Shown: positions 23,539 through 35,656 of the stretch, piece by piece
How the letters are laid out: each line of letters opens with the position of its first letter
Position numbering within the stretch: position 1 is the first letter of the stretch
DNA from: Hydrangea macrophylla
Lineage: Eukaryota; Streptophyta; Magnoliopsida; Cornales; Hydrangeaceae
DNA: 64,000 bases
NCBI GenBank assembly: GCA_033977485.1
Contig: CM066988.1
Coordinates: 72,655,169 to 72,719,168 of the forward strand
Direction of reading: 5' to 3'
Made by a program: the position numbers and the translations under genes
Notes under the pieces: model-generated
What the model was told of the DNA's origin: nothing
Database searches by the model: none
The model's input: the letters and a program-made list of their open reading frames with translations, nothing else

Positions 23539-26500
23539 TCATGCGTCGAATAAGTATGGATACTCATTCCTCATGTCTTCCTCACTTTCCCATGTAGCCT
23601 CTTCCACCGTATGACTACGCCATAGCACTTTCACCATTGGAATAGTCTTGGTTCTCAAAACTTGTTCTTTGCGGTCTAGAATCTCCACTGGTTGTTCCAC
23701 ATAAGTCAAGTCCCCCTGAATTTGCAACGGTTCAGGTACAATGATCTTATTCGCATCTGTCATACATCGTCTCAACATCGACACGTGAAATACGTTATGC
23801 ACATGTGCTAACTCTGACGACAAGGCCAAACGATAAGCCACTGGACCTACTCTCTCTAGGATCTCAAAAGGTCCTATGAATCTCGGATTGAGCTTTCCCC
23901 TCTTTCTAAATCGCACAATGCCTTTTGAAGGCGATACTCGCAAATATACGAAATCTCCCACTTCAAAATTCATCGGTCGTCGTTTAGAGTCCGCATAACT
24001 CTTATATCGGCTCTGAGCTACCTTGAGTCGCTCTTGAATCAACTTTACCTTTTCAGTAGTCACCTGTACTATCTCAGGTCCTAACAACCTCCTTTCTCCA
24101 ACCTCGGTCCAACAAATCGGTGATCGACACTTACGGCCATACAAAGCTTCATATGGTGCCATACCAATACTTGATTGAAATCCGTTGTTGTACGCAAATT
24201 CAATTAACGGCAAGTGGTGCTCCCAATCACTCCCAAAGTCTAATACACACAATCTCAACATATCTTCCAAAGTCTGAATCATACGTTCTGACTGTCCATC
24301 GGTCTGAGGATGAAATGCAGTACTGAAACTTAATTTCGTACCCATAGCTTCTTGCAAACTTCCCCAAAATCTTGACGTAAAACTACTATCACGATCTGAT
24401 ACAATCACAGCTGGGACTCCATGTAGTCTCACAATCTCTTTCACATACAATTCTGCTAACTTGGACGGTTTAGTCGTCTTGATCGGTAGAAAATGAGCTG
24501 ACTTGGTTAATCGGTCAACTATAACCCAAATCTTATCATTCTTATTGATTGATCGTGGAAATCCTGAAACAAAATCCATCGTGATCTCGTCCCATTTCCA
24601 TTCCGATATTGGCAAAGGTTGTAGTAACCCCGCGGGTACTTGTCTCTCTGCCTTGACCTGTTGACATGCCGAACATTCGGATACAAACTTGGCAACTTCA
24701 CGCTTCATACCCTTCCACCAAAAGTTTTCCCTCAGGTTTCTGTACATCTTATTACCTCCCGGGTGCACTGAATATCTCGTACTATGAGCTTCTTCTAGAA
24801 TTCTCTCTTTCAAGTCTTTCACATTTGGTATACATAATCGATTTCCCAGTTTCAACGTTCCTTGTTCCAACACAAAACCAGGTCGCTTCCCCAAAGGTAT
24901 CTCATCCCTCATTTTGCACAAATAGACATCGTTGAATTGTTCTTTCTGAATCTCATCAATAATATCTGGGTGTGCCATGATTGCCATCATTAAGCCACCA
25001 CTAACCTTTCGTATCACATCCAAGTCCAAACGTTCCATTTCCTTTACTAATTCCTTTTGTTGCGTTAGCTCGTCGGCTAAGTTCCTCAGCGTCTTCCGGC
25101 TTAATGCATCGGCGACTACATTCGCCTTTCCCGAATGGTACTCAATCGAAAGATCGTAATCCTTCATCAACTCCAACCATCTTTGTTGTCTCATGTTCAA
25201 GCCCCGTTGGGTGAAAATGTATTTCAAACTCTTGTGGTCTGTGAATATCTCACACTTTTCTCCGTACAAGTAATGTCTCCAAATCTTCAAAGCATGAATT
25301 ACCGCGGCTAATTCAAGATCATGGGTCGGATAATTAATCTCATGTGTCTTCAACTGTCTAGAAGTATAAGCAATCACTTTACCCCCTTGCATCAACACGC
25401 ATCCCAACCCTTGATGCGACACATCACTATAGATCACAAACCCATCAGTTCCAGATGGTATTGTCAATATCGGTGCTCTCGTCAAACGTGATTTCAATTC
25501 TTGAAAACTGTCCTCGCATTCCTGACTCCATTCAAAAGTAACTCCCTTTCTCATCAACCTTGTCATAGGCAATGAAATCTTCGAGAAATGTTCAATAAAA
25601 CGGCGGTAGTATCCCGCTAATCCCAAGAAACTTCAAATTTCAGATACGGAAGTCGGCCTTTGCCAATTTGATACAGCTTCTACTTTGTGAGGATCAACTG
25701 AAACTCCATTCTTATCAATCACGTGACCAAGAAAAGTAATACTAGACAACCAAAATTCACATTTCTTGAATTTACCAAATGATTGTTTCTCTCGTAATCT
25801 CTGAAGTATCAACCTCAAGTGGTTCTCGTGTGTTATCTCACTTGGCGAATAAACAAGGATATCGTCGATGAACACTATCACAAAATCATCCAAATAGTCC
25901 TTAAAGACTCGGTTCATAAGATCCATGAACGCGGCTGGTGCATTGGTAACTCCAAATGGCATAACTAAGAACTCATAGTGTCCATAACGCGTTCTGAAAG
26001 CTGTTTTCTCAACATCTTCGGCCTTCACTTTCAACTGATGATAACCTGATCTTAGGTCTATTTTGGAGAATACTTGTGCCCCACAAAGTTGATCAAATAA
26101 GTCATCAATTCTGGATAGTGGATACTTGTTCTTGATTGTCAACTTGTTCAGTTCCCGATAATCCACACACATACGCATCGAACCATCTTTCTTCTTTACA
26201 AACAACACTGGAGCTCCCCACGGCGATACACTTGGTCGAATGAAACCCTTGTCAAGTAACTCTTGTAGTTGAACTTTCAGTTTCTTCAATTCTACTGGTG
26301 CCATTCTATACGGTGCTTTGGATACCGGCCTTGAGTCTGGTATAATCTCAATAGTGAACTCGACCTCTCTCTCAATAAGAACATCTGGTAGCTCATCAGG
26401 AAATACATCTGAATATTCTCGCACTATCGGAATGTCTTCTACTTTTAATTCAGTCGCCGAGACATCAGTCACTGAACATAGAAATCCATGACATCCCTTT

Positions 26501-28041
26501 TTCAATAACTTTCCCGCTCGGATAGCTGAAATCAAGTACGGCGGCGGTGTAACCCCACTTCCTTGAAAGCAAAAGTTCCCATATACCGGTGATCGAAAAT
26601 TAACCTCTTTCCGTTCACAGTCTAACATAGCTTGGTTAAGGGCTAACCAATCCATTCCCAGTATCACATCGAAATGGTTCACCACAATCGGTATAAGGTC
26701 TACGGTCATCAACTTCTCACCTAATTTGATCTCACAATTCTTATATACAGTAGATGTCATTATCGCTTTACTAAGTGGCACAGAAATAGACAATTCATAT
26801 CCTAACGGTGCCAATTTAACATTCAAATGTTCAACAAAAGCATGTGATACAAATGAATGCGTAGATCCCGAGTCAACAAGTATGCGTGCTAAGTGCAAAC
26901 ATACAAGCACCATACCTGAGACTACTGTCTCGAAAGCAGTCATATCTCCTGGGTTCATCTGATATGCTCTTCCTTGACGTTGTTCCGTCCTTTGTCCTCC
27001 GTCAATGGATTGTCTAGGCTTCGACCCACTGGAAGCCATAGAACTAGCTCCTTGCTGAGGATACTTCCTCGAGCAATCCCTGGCTTGGTGCCCAAATACT
27101 CCACAATCATAACACTTGCCTCTCATATCGGGTGTTGAATTTGCACTACCCCCGCCTTGGCTCCTGTTCTGGGGTTTGGTCATGAAACATCGGCCTGAGT
27201 GTGGTCGGTTGCAAAGTGAACACAACGGTATGTTACTTGGCGTCCTCCTGAATTCACTGAAACTAGAACCAGAGCCTCTTTGAAATGGCCTCTTGAAAGA
27301 TCCGCCTTGGTTCCTATCCCCACTCTCATTGCTTCATTTTCCGTGCTGATTCTGCCTCGACCTTTCCATCCCACTCTCGGCCACTAGCGCCATTTGTTGT
27401 ACTGCTGCCACAGTCGAATGTTCGTAGGTTTCTACCCTTAAACGAATATTTTCCCTTAACCCTTCTTCGAATTTCCTTGCTCTATCTTTCTCCTCTGGTA
27501 CTGAACCCTTGCCAAACCTCAACAACGCATTGTACTTGGAAGTATATTCGGTTACAGTCATATCTCCCTGCTTCAAGTTATCAAATTCTCGCTTCTTCGC
27601 ATTGTAGGCGGCACGCGGAAAGAACCGGCGATTGAATTCTGCCTTGAACCCTTCCCAAGTAATCGGTGCCCCTTGATCTAGTACATTTACCCACCAGTTC
27701 TGGGCTTCGCCCTTCAATACATCACTTGCATTTTCCATCTTCTCCCTATCGGTCATCGGGATAGATCGGAAGATTCGTTCCATGTCCATTATCCAATGTT
27801 CTGCGAGCGTTGGATCGGGTGTCCCATGAAATTCCATCGGTTTCTTGCGAGCAAACTGTTCAGATATGGATCTCATACCCCTATTTTTGGGTGCATGCAC
27901 TACAGCTATTGGTTCCACTTCAATGTGAGGTGTGGGAGGCAGTCGTTCCGATATATTTCGTATCATTTCCCCCATATTCCCCATCATTTCTGCCATTTCA
28001 TTCATTCGTCGGGTATGGGGTGATAACTCTCGGTCATCCAT
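23539..28041 (-). pseudogene. Chromovirus (Tekay/Del-like) gag-pol polyprotein with two nonsense codons
   Basis: One continuous minus-strand frame of 1,501 codons including the terminal stop, interrupted only by TGA at codon 236 (27334-27336) and codon 803 (25633-25635). Domains: capsid-type gag about 70-200; second zinc knuckle [14 protein letters not shown] about 310-323; protease with [10 protein letters not shown] about 389; RT about 577-747 with FIDDILVYS near 724; RNase H from about 870 ([18 protein letters not shown]); integrase HHCC (HPGG...CSACQQVK) and catalytic Asp, Asp, Glu contexts ([27 protein letters not shown]); chromodomain-like tail ending [11 protein letters not shown]. Catalytic residues look intact. 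Both TGA codons fit CGA-to-TGA change. In life the product would direct reverse transcription and integration. The 5' LTR is at 28245-30350; the polypurine tract and 3' LTR are missing. Confidence 0.93.
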
Positions 28042-28227
28042 GATTACAATCCTGTAGCTCTCAATGCATAAACACTATGCATGTACAACAATAACAATAG
28101 TATGTATGTAAAACAACATCCATATGCATTAAACATCTCTAAGATGCATGAATGTAATTTAAAACATGTGACAATTCACTCAACACTCCACTCGTCGTCG
28201 AACGTTCCCAAAGTTTTGTTACCTCTA

Positions 28228-28239
28228 GCTTTGATACCA
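28228..28239 (-). other. Chromovirus primer-binding site, initiator tRNA-Met type
   Basis: Minus strand TGGTATCAAAGC, five bases after the LTR end, matches TGGTATCAGAGC at 11 of 12 positions. Confidence 0.85.
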
Positions 28240-28476
28240 ATAAATGTCACGACCCATCCCACTACGCGTGGAAATAGGACACGTGGCACGCCACCAAGGC
28301 TCATCCAAACAATCATATAAATATACGCAGCGGAAAGAACTTTAAAACAACCCTGGGTATTTAAAACTTAGGGAACATTACCCTCTGAGTTTGTAAAAAT
28401 CCATTGAAATCGGAGTTATAAAAAGTTGTGTTTAATCAAAAGTGTTCACAAGAATCCATTTCAAAATACAGAGGTT

Positions 28477-28726
28477 CAGTCGACTGCCCAGTCGACTGTA
28501 CTAGGGTCCAGTCGACTGTGCCAGGCAGAAACTAAAACCCTAAATCCTCAACAGAGGTCCAGTCGACTGCCTAGTCGACTGCTTTTCTATTATTAGAAGC
28601 AGTAGCCAAAATCAACAGTGGTTCAGTCGACTGATGAAGGGGTCCAGTCGACTGCTTTTCTATTATTCACTTTCAGTGTCTCAACCATACGGGATCCAAT
28701 CGACTGACCCTGGGTCCAGTCGACTG
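28477..28726. repeat. Array of nine CAGTCGACTG palindromes in the chromovirus LTR
   Basis: Seven perfect 10-bp palindromes CAGTCGACTG and two one-base variants (TAGTCGACTG, CAATCGACTG) in 250 bp, often preceded by GGTC or GGTT. They lie downstream of the TATA box on the minus strand, so they would be in the 5' leader of the element RNA. Confidence 0.92.
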
Positions 28727-29827
28727 CTCCCCTGCTGGCAGCCCTGTGATGAAATATACTAACACATGCTTCTCAATACCAATAACAATCCCAACCATAA
28801 CTGAATTCCAACATTCAAAACATAAATACAGACGTTCAATTACAAGATTCCGGTACTACGGAACTAATCCATGATTCTATTACAACATACTACAATATTC
28901 AAAACCTTACACAAGTCTAGGATTTAAAACAAAAACATATACAAAGGTGATATCCCTGGCGTTCATCGGCCTCATTCATCGCGCTTCTTCTTATCCTTCT
29001 TCTTACCTGCAATGGAGTACATCTCCACTGCTCAGCTATATGCTGAGCGTACAAGTTCTAACATATGCAATATATGATAAAACATGCTTTAATCTCATAA
29101 ATCATACAATAGTCTCTAGGGAGAAAAATACGCATTCATCCGGTAGCGGCAAGTCCAAGCCTTAAACCGCGATACCAATGGCAAGTCCAAGTCTATCAAC
29201 CATTGTATCCACAAGTGCCATGGCAAGTCCAAGTCTATCAACCATGCACAGTAGCCGTCGCTACTAAATTCTCAAACATCGAGAAGCTTACTCCGGCATG
29301 AATTTGTATAAGACTCCCCTTTGACCCACATAGATAACTTAACGTGCTCGCGTAAATTTAGACATGCTTTTCACAATTTAGCGCGTGCATAATTAACGGG
29401 CCTACAATTAACACATGGATTTCGCCCGGATCACAATTTCGTCGTCGAAATATAAAATATGTATTTCCCTATATTTCACAAGTTAGAACTTCATACCTCG
29501 TGCGATTTCCCCCAAACTTTGAAGGATCGACTAGGAGGCTAAATAATCGTCGGATTTCGAATTTGAGAAAATTCCTACAAGTTTATACCTGTTTTTCCCA
29601 AAAGTCTAAAATTAAGATCTTTACAAAAAATTGGCCAAACATGACCTAAGTGGTATCAAAACGTAGATCTTACCTCCACGAGTTCAAATCTGAAATCTGG
29701 AGAAAATCTGACAGACGAACGGTCGTCGATCGGCGTCGCAAAGCCCGTTGGCTCCAAATCTCCCTTCTCTCTCCTCTCTCTAGATATTTATAAAAGTTGT
29801 GGATGAGAATGAAATCTCATCCACTTC

Positions 29828-29836
29828 TATTTATAG
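29828..29836 (-). promoter_or_regulatory. Chromovirus LTR TATA box
   Basis: Minus-strand CTATAAATA about 515 bp from the LTR start, inside a GCCTATAAATAGAAG context typical of plant LTR promoters. Confidence 0.6.
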
Positions 29837-30350
29837 GCAAACTTCTCAGAATTTGTGTTTACCTCCCCGCAAGTTTCTCAAAACTTCTCATTAACCCATG
29901 AAACTTCGCACACGTCCATTTTATAACTTTACGAGTAAAAACTATAAATTTCAAAAGTTTTCGACTAGGTTTCGTTTGGGTCCAAAATAACGTCCGAAAA
30001 CTATATTCTGTGGAATCTCTACACAACCTACCTTTTCAATTAACGTATCACTCACGTTCTCACCACAGTTCTCAAAATGATATAATGATATCAAAGATTA
30101 TTAGAATTCCCACAACATAGATAAAATTACTATTCAACAAATACCAGATAAAGTCAAATAACATTTAAATCACATAAATGTCATTTAGTCATGCCCATGC
30201 AATATGAACTTCCATGTTCTCGTGTCCTTACTGACACCTTACCGTTGACCCCAGTCAACCACTTATCCTCAATTATCATATATCAATGATAATTCATAAA
30301 ATTTCATATCATGCATGATTAAACTATGAAATTCTGGAACGGGCATGACA

Positions 30351-31266
30351 TGGTTTCTATAGAACCTTTCAATAATAGGAAATTAATCCTTGATTAGGAT
30401 TTATATACTAGGGAGTCTTATAAACCCAGAAGGGAATATTTGGGATGATAACGATGCTCACTTAATACGAGACATGCAAACTTTTAATCACCTTTTAGCA
30501 ATTCCTCCTCATGTCCCACGACATTTGGGAATATGCCAGATTTTTCATTATAAGATTCTATCTCTTATATTGTGCTAGCTAAGCACCATTGACCTTGTAT
30601 GCATCCAAATTCATGAAAAGTACGGTAATAATCCGATCATTGATCCTCCTACCGAATGAAATTTTCCATCTTTGTAAGCAAATAAGATTTTTGTCATCTT
30701 TTCCCAAAGATAATCTTGAAAAGGTATTCTTTCAAAAAAAAAATCTTCGAAACTCCCTTGATTAATGTTCCAAAACCAACATTGTCGAAGAAGTGCTTTT
30801 CAAAATGAGTTTCAAAAAAGCAAAAATTCAATCTGATAATCTTTATAAGCATTCCTTATTAGAATTTAATTCCTTCGTGAATTTCAAAAGTCTTTTAAAT
30901 GATCAACCTTTGAAAAGGGATAATGAGTATCATAATGAGAGGTGAAATTGGCGCATTTAACATGAGTGAGGATCTTATGTGCCTATGTGTTTTATGTGCT
31001 AGGGCTAGAATTTTCCTTTCTTTTGCATACATATAGTAGGCACACATACATTACATCCGTGTGACATATGAACCATTCATAAAATGTTTTACCATGTATT
31101 TGCAACCAATACATTCAAATAAGAACAAAAGGATAAAAGAAAAATTAAAAAATGAAAAATAACAAAATGAAAATTCTTTTGTAGGGAAAACATAGCCTTT
31201 GGTTCGGGCACAGTTTAGTTTAGGGGTTCTAAATCGAGGTTAGTGAGAAGATAAAGTTACGCTAAA
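30351..31266. other. Non-coding spacer and leader of Tat-type remnant B1
   Basis: No gene recognised. A 62-codon open frame at 30390-30578 has no family signature. The last 100 bp lead into the B1 gag ATG at 31267. I could not define an LTR here. Confidence 0.4.
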
Positions 31267-34080
31267 ATGGCGTACAAAGGAAACACCAGGGAAGTAGCAG
31301 AGTTAAGGGCAATAGTGGAAAGGCAAGAAGATCACATGAGGCGACATGCCGAGAACATTAACCGCGTGATGAACATGATAGAAGCAATGACCCGCCCCTC
31401 GCAAATCCTCAAGTCATAGACCCACCCCCTCTAGCAAGGGAAGAAGACTTGATTCATGATCAGGAAGCATAGAGGGCCGATATACTGCAGACCGACAGAG
31501 AGAGGGAAAAGATTGAGAAAGAAAGGGTAATGGACGAGAAAGTTGAGAAGCTTGAGAGGGTGATGTGCAAAGCTCAGGGGGTTGATACATATCTACTAGA
31601 ATTAGAAGTGTTGTCGATAGGGTCAATGAAACGCTGCCTACCAGCTTTAAAATGCCAGTCATTGATAAGTTCGATGGGACAGGGAATCCTTGCAGCCATA
31701 TGAGGATGTGTATTGGAGCTTTCCAACCTAGAGGGTTGAGCACTGCCATGATGGCTGTCCTGTTTCAACAAACCATTATTGGGGCTGCCTTGGCCTGGTA
31801 TCTTATACTTGAACCAAGCAAGACTAGGGTCTGGAAGGAGGTTATTAAAGCATTTGTTGCACAATATGAGTATAATCAAGACTTGGATGTCACAGTCCGG
31901 GATTTGGAAACCACTAGACAGGGGAACAAGGAATCATTCGCCGAATACTTGAGTCGGTGGAGGGGAAAAAAAGCCAAGATAATGCAACTTTCATTTGAAA
32001 AAGAGTAGATCTGAATGTTAATGAAGAATTTCCAACCAGTGTACCAGGAAAAGATGAGGTTTCAGTCGATTAACACTTTCGCTGAAGTCTTTGATGTGGG
32101 GACGAGAATAGAAGACATGATCCAAAGAGTGATTAAAAAAGAGTAGGAACCGAACAGGTATAGAAGACCAAGCTATGGGTTGAACGGAGGACATTCAGGG
32201 GGCCACTCTGGCCCCACCAATGTCAACGCACTAAGTGGGCTAGAGAAAAAGTTTGACATAACATCGAGATGAGGAGGGGACAAGCAACCAAGGAAATTTT
32301 CAGACTTGGGGGTATCACTATCAACTGCCCTTGATAGGCTGGTGGCAAAAGGCATCTTCACCCATTAGAGCCTCGACCTTTACCTAATCCACTTCCGCTA
32401 TGCTTTTTAGAGGATCTTTATTACAAATTTTACCAATAAAAGGGTCATGCTACAGATCGGTGCACAAAGTTGAGGCACAAAATCCAAGATCTCATTGATA
32501 ACTAGGTAATATCGGAACTTGTCAAAGCCCTAAATGTTACTAGAAATCCACTTTCGAATCATCATGTTGTAACACCGCCTCAGGGGCTCTACTTCTTGGG
32601 GTTAGAGGAAACAGCCTCGATCCATCCAAGCTGATCACTAAAACTGGGAAATCGAGGAAGCCTTACCAGTTGTCGGAAGATTTGATGATTTATACTCTAG
32701 GAAGTCCATCGAAAAGGTGCGAATGAAGAAATGACAAAGAAAATGGATTAGTGGGTTCAAGAGCCTAATAAATCTGATAGTCTTAGCGTAGATCAGGTGG
32801 AAGACGATTTGTGGTATGAAAGTGACAAGGAGATAAAAATGGGGAAATATAGTTCGAAAGTTGCTTCAGAAATTGACAATTTGTGGGAAATAGAAGAGGT
32901 CAGCCATCTAACCCGGTCGGGGAGACACTTCAAACCACACAAACTTAAGGAGGATCACACTGGGAGAGAATTAGAGAAAGGGAAGGGAAAGATGACTGAG
33001 GAAGATAGGGTTCTGTAGCAAATGAAGAAGACTCAGGCTAGCATCACCATCTAGGGTTTGGTGATCGCTTCCAAACGTCACAGGCATGCAGTCTTGGATG
33101 CCTTGAATCAATCTGTTGTTTCCATCAACACAGCACCAGAGGACCTTGTGGGAATGATCGACAAAGTTCAACTCTGGCTTTTACCATCTCCTTAGATGAC
33201 GTACCCCCTGGAGGGCCTGTTCTGAATAAACCTCTATATATCACTATTGAATGCTTGTGGAATACTGTACCCGCTTGTCTTGTTGACAACATGTCTGCTT
33301 TAAATGTATATCCGTTCCGAAAAGCCAAGCGAATGGGTCTAGATGAGTCCACTTTCATACCATCTGAGAAGAAGGTATGGGCATACGACAACATCCAGAG
33401 GACGGTCATGGGTATAATCTTCCTCAATCTCACTATCGGGCCCGTACAAAAAAAAGTTGAGTTCTAGATCATTGACATTCCCACCTCTTTTAATCTGTAG
33501 CTGAGTAGGCCATGGTTGGACAGTCTAGGTGCCATACCATCTAAATTGATCAGAAAGTCGAGTGTGTCTGGAAAAACAAGGTCTGCAATAATCTCGGGGA
33601 TAGTTGGGGTTTTCTATCTGAAGCTTCGTCGAGCGCACCAATTCTGGAGGTACAGTTGCAGGAAGAGGAAACAAGTCTGGGATGGTTCGAATTCATCAAC
33701 ATGATTGAGGAGAGGAAGCCGAGGGAGTTCCTGTTGCTCTATTTTGATCAGTAAGCGAGCCCGTTAGTCGCCGAGATTATGAAGAAAATGGTTTCTTCCC
33801 GGGCATGGGACTAGGAAAGAATCATCAAGGTCTACCGGAGTTTCCAAAAATCCCCACCCAGACTCATACTCATGGTCTGGGATATCAGCCGTCAAAGAAG
33901 GAACTGAGAGAGAAGAAAAAAGCAGCTGATGCACCGATGGCCCCTTACCAGAAAATGCTCAATGGGTACTTCGTGAAGGAAGGAGAAGATTTTCCCTTTT
34001 GTGGCTTCCCATAACCATGGATAGATCAAAAAGACAATTGCTTAAAGTCAGGGTTTGAGATCTTCTTCTCTCATGAATTG
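31267..34080 (+). pseudogene. Tat-lineage gag-protease remnant B1 with G-patch-like motif
   Basis: Start MAYKGNTREVAELRAIVERQ (31267) with a coiled-coil-like N-terminus; gag core 31652-32008 (IDKFDGTGNPCSHMRMCIGA, AWYLILEPSKTRVW, ESFAEYLSRWRG); linker near 32160-33050; protease-like segment 33255-33467 (VDNMSALNVYPF, where DTG/DNG-type is expected, then WAYDNIQRTVMG); G-patch-like GLGKNHQGLPEF at about 33809; and NGYFVKEGEDFPFCGFP at the end. It aligns in order with B2 (49146-59244), so it is the same family. Many stops and frameshifts; no RT follows. The change at the protease active-site loop suggests lost activity. Confidence 0.82.
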
Positions 34081-34084
34081 TTCA

Positions 34085-35545
34085 AGTATGAAGACCCGTA
34101 TTTGCAAATACTCGCGAAATCTCCACTATTAAAGATTGGATCGGTGCACTAGAAGGCCCGGTTATGCAAAACCTGTTGGGTGAAGAGAGCACAAAAACTG
34201 GAGTAACAAGCCAAAAAGGGGTCATGAAACTGAGGTCGAGGAAGAATATGCTAAGGGTATGGTAGAAGAGATGCAGGAAAAAGACAATAGGAATGACATG
34301 GAAGGGCCAGAGGAAGAAGTGATAGAAGGAGGGGATGAAATGGGAAAGCTGCCAGACTGCGACACCATGGAGCTGAAGCAAGGAGTCAACAAGGAATGGT
34401 CCTGATGGTCCAACTAGCGGTACAAAGGGGTGAAGACGCCTTGACTGGTCAGGTGAATCCTTCTATTGCTACGGGATCGGTCTCTGAGCATACAGAAGAA
34501 ACAATCATGGCCGATCCTAATTTTTCTATTCCTGAAGGTCCTCTAGTCCTGAGTGTTGAGGACAGTGCTCCGGTTAACACTTCGACCATCGCAGAGGTCG
34601 TTCAAATCACTGCAAGTATGAACGTCATCACCTCAATAGAGGAACCCATTCTAACGCCACCTCCTGAGCCAAGCCAACAATCAACCCAGTTATTCACCTC
34701 TCAGCTAAGTGGTGAGGCCGTTTTACAATAAGACCCATCGGCCTCCACATTGTTGCCTGCTCAAGTACTTTGCTTTTTTATTCACGCTCCTTTCTTCAGT
34801 CTTTGACTAATATTAACCCTTTTAACTTTGAATCTTTGAACAGGACATCCCATTAGGTCCAGAGCCGTTCATCCCTTTTAACAATTTTTTTAGCGGCTTG
34901 GACCTTAGGGCATTTGACTTAGGTCCTCTTGAACCCCAAGCCGTCTCTCCTACCAACATTCAACGATTGAAGGACCTTCTCCTTCGGGTGGTTACCTAGG
35001 ACCTACCTAGGCTCCCACATGTTGCCGATGTGGATGGTTCCTTGAGCGCACTTCTGGACGATCATTCCCTGTCGGACGGGTAACTTTCTCTAATATGGGA
35101 GATGTAAGAAAAACTACCAATCTGCCATCTCTTGGAGCAATCGGCCTCTACTGTTCAGGCCGAGGTCGAAGTTCACCTCGGTGCCCGACAGAAAGTGGTG
35201 TAGTTTCTCTAGACTGCCAAGACAAAATATGAAAGCGAAAAGGTGTCTCAGGCCCAAGTGATTGCTCAAGATGCCTGACTGTAGGCCCATATCACTACTG
35301 TTAAGGCACAATTGGAACAATGCGAGGCTGAGGTCATCACAAATGACGCAGCACTAGTAAAGGTAGATGAAGTCCTAGCTGTACTTGGAAGAGACGCTTA
35401 AAAATGCAGTGACAAGCTACAGGCCATCATTTCAATCTCCCGCGCCTTGTCTCAAAAACTGAACAAGGCCAAACAGGATCGAGTTGGGGCTCAGAAGACC
35501 TGGGAAGACCTGAGGGCAAAACTTAGGAATTTTGAATCAACTTAG
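34085..35545 (+). pseudogene. Antisense accessory ORF (aORF) of the Tat element, spliced, decayed
   Basis: It lies downstream of, and antisense to, the minus-strand Tat pol. An acidic stretch (HETEVEEEYAKGMVEEM...) at about 34220-34400 is followed after a frameshift by an open frame 34396-34764. A 79-bp GT-AG intron (34765-34843) follows, and the frame resumes in phase at 34844 (DIPLGPEPFIPF) and runs to a stop at 35543-35545. The last 130 codons are heptad-like and coiled-coil-like (KVSQAQVIAQ, QLEQCEAEVIT). Nine internal stops (one before the intron, eight after) lie in the same register with no further frameshift. Antisense accessory ORFs in this position are known in Tat-lineage elements, some resembling plant mobile domain proteins; I infer kinship by position, not by a clear domain match. 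Confidence 0.6.
34765..34843 (+). other. Candidate 79-bp GT-AG intron in the accessory ORF
   Basis: GTACTTTGCTTTTTTATTC at the start, a T-rich body, branch-point-like TGACTAAT at about 34804 and TTGAACAG at the end. Removal keeps phase 0: the exon 1 end (...STLLPAQ) joins the exon 2 start (DIPLGPEPF). Length and T-richness suit a plant intron. Inference from sequence only. Confidence 0.55.
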
Positions 35546-35656
35546 AGGCCGATTTTTGACTTTTGTACTTATCAATATATATTTTCTTATTTTTCCCTTG
35601 TACTGAACACTTATAGATAAGCTGTGCCCAGATTTTTAATACAAGGAATATTTTGA

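Larger units (their letters stand above)
28245..30350 (-). repeat. Chromovirus 5' LTR
   Basis: 2,106 bp. On the minus strand it begins TGTCATGCCCG (30350) and ends GGGTCGTGACA (28245), TG...CA. The primer site follows directly. It contains a TATA box (29836-29828, minus) and a nine-copy palindrome array near its 3' end. No partner LTR is in the window, so neither age nor target duplication can be read. Confidence 0.88.

Noticed and set aside
28477..28726. Palindromes as cloning or restriction-site artefacts (SalI-like GTCGAC)
   Set aside because: Nine diverged copies embedded in LTR sequence with unique flanks look natural; no vector sequence is present.
31414..31879. Minus-strand frames of about 100 codons over the B1 gag
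   Set aside because: They are shadows of the plus-strand gag (IDKFDGTGNP...), which has clear family motifs.
34082..34413. Minus-strand hydrophobic frames opposite the accessory ORF
   Set aside because: They mirror the acidic plus-strand reading (HETEVEEEYAKG...); no independent support.
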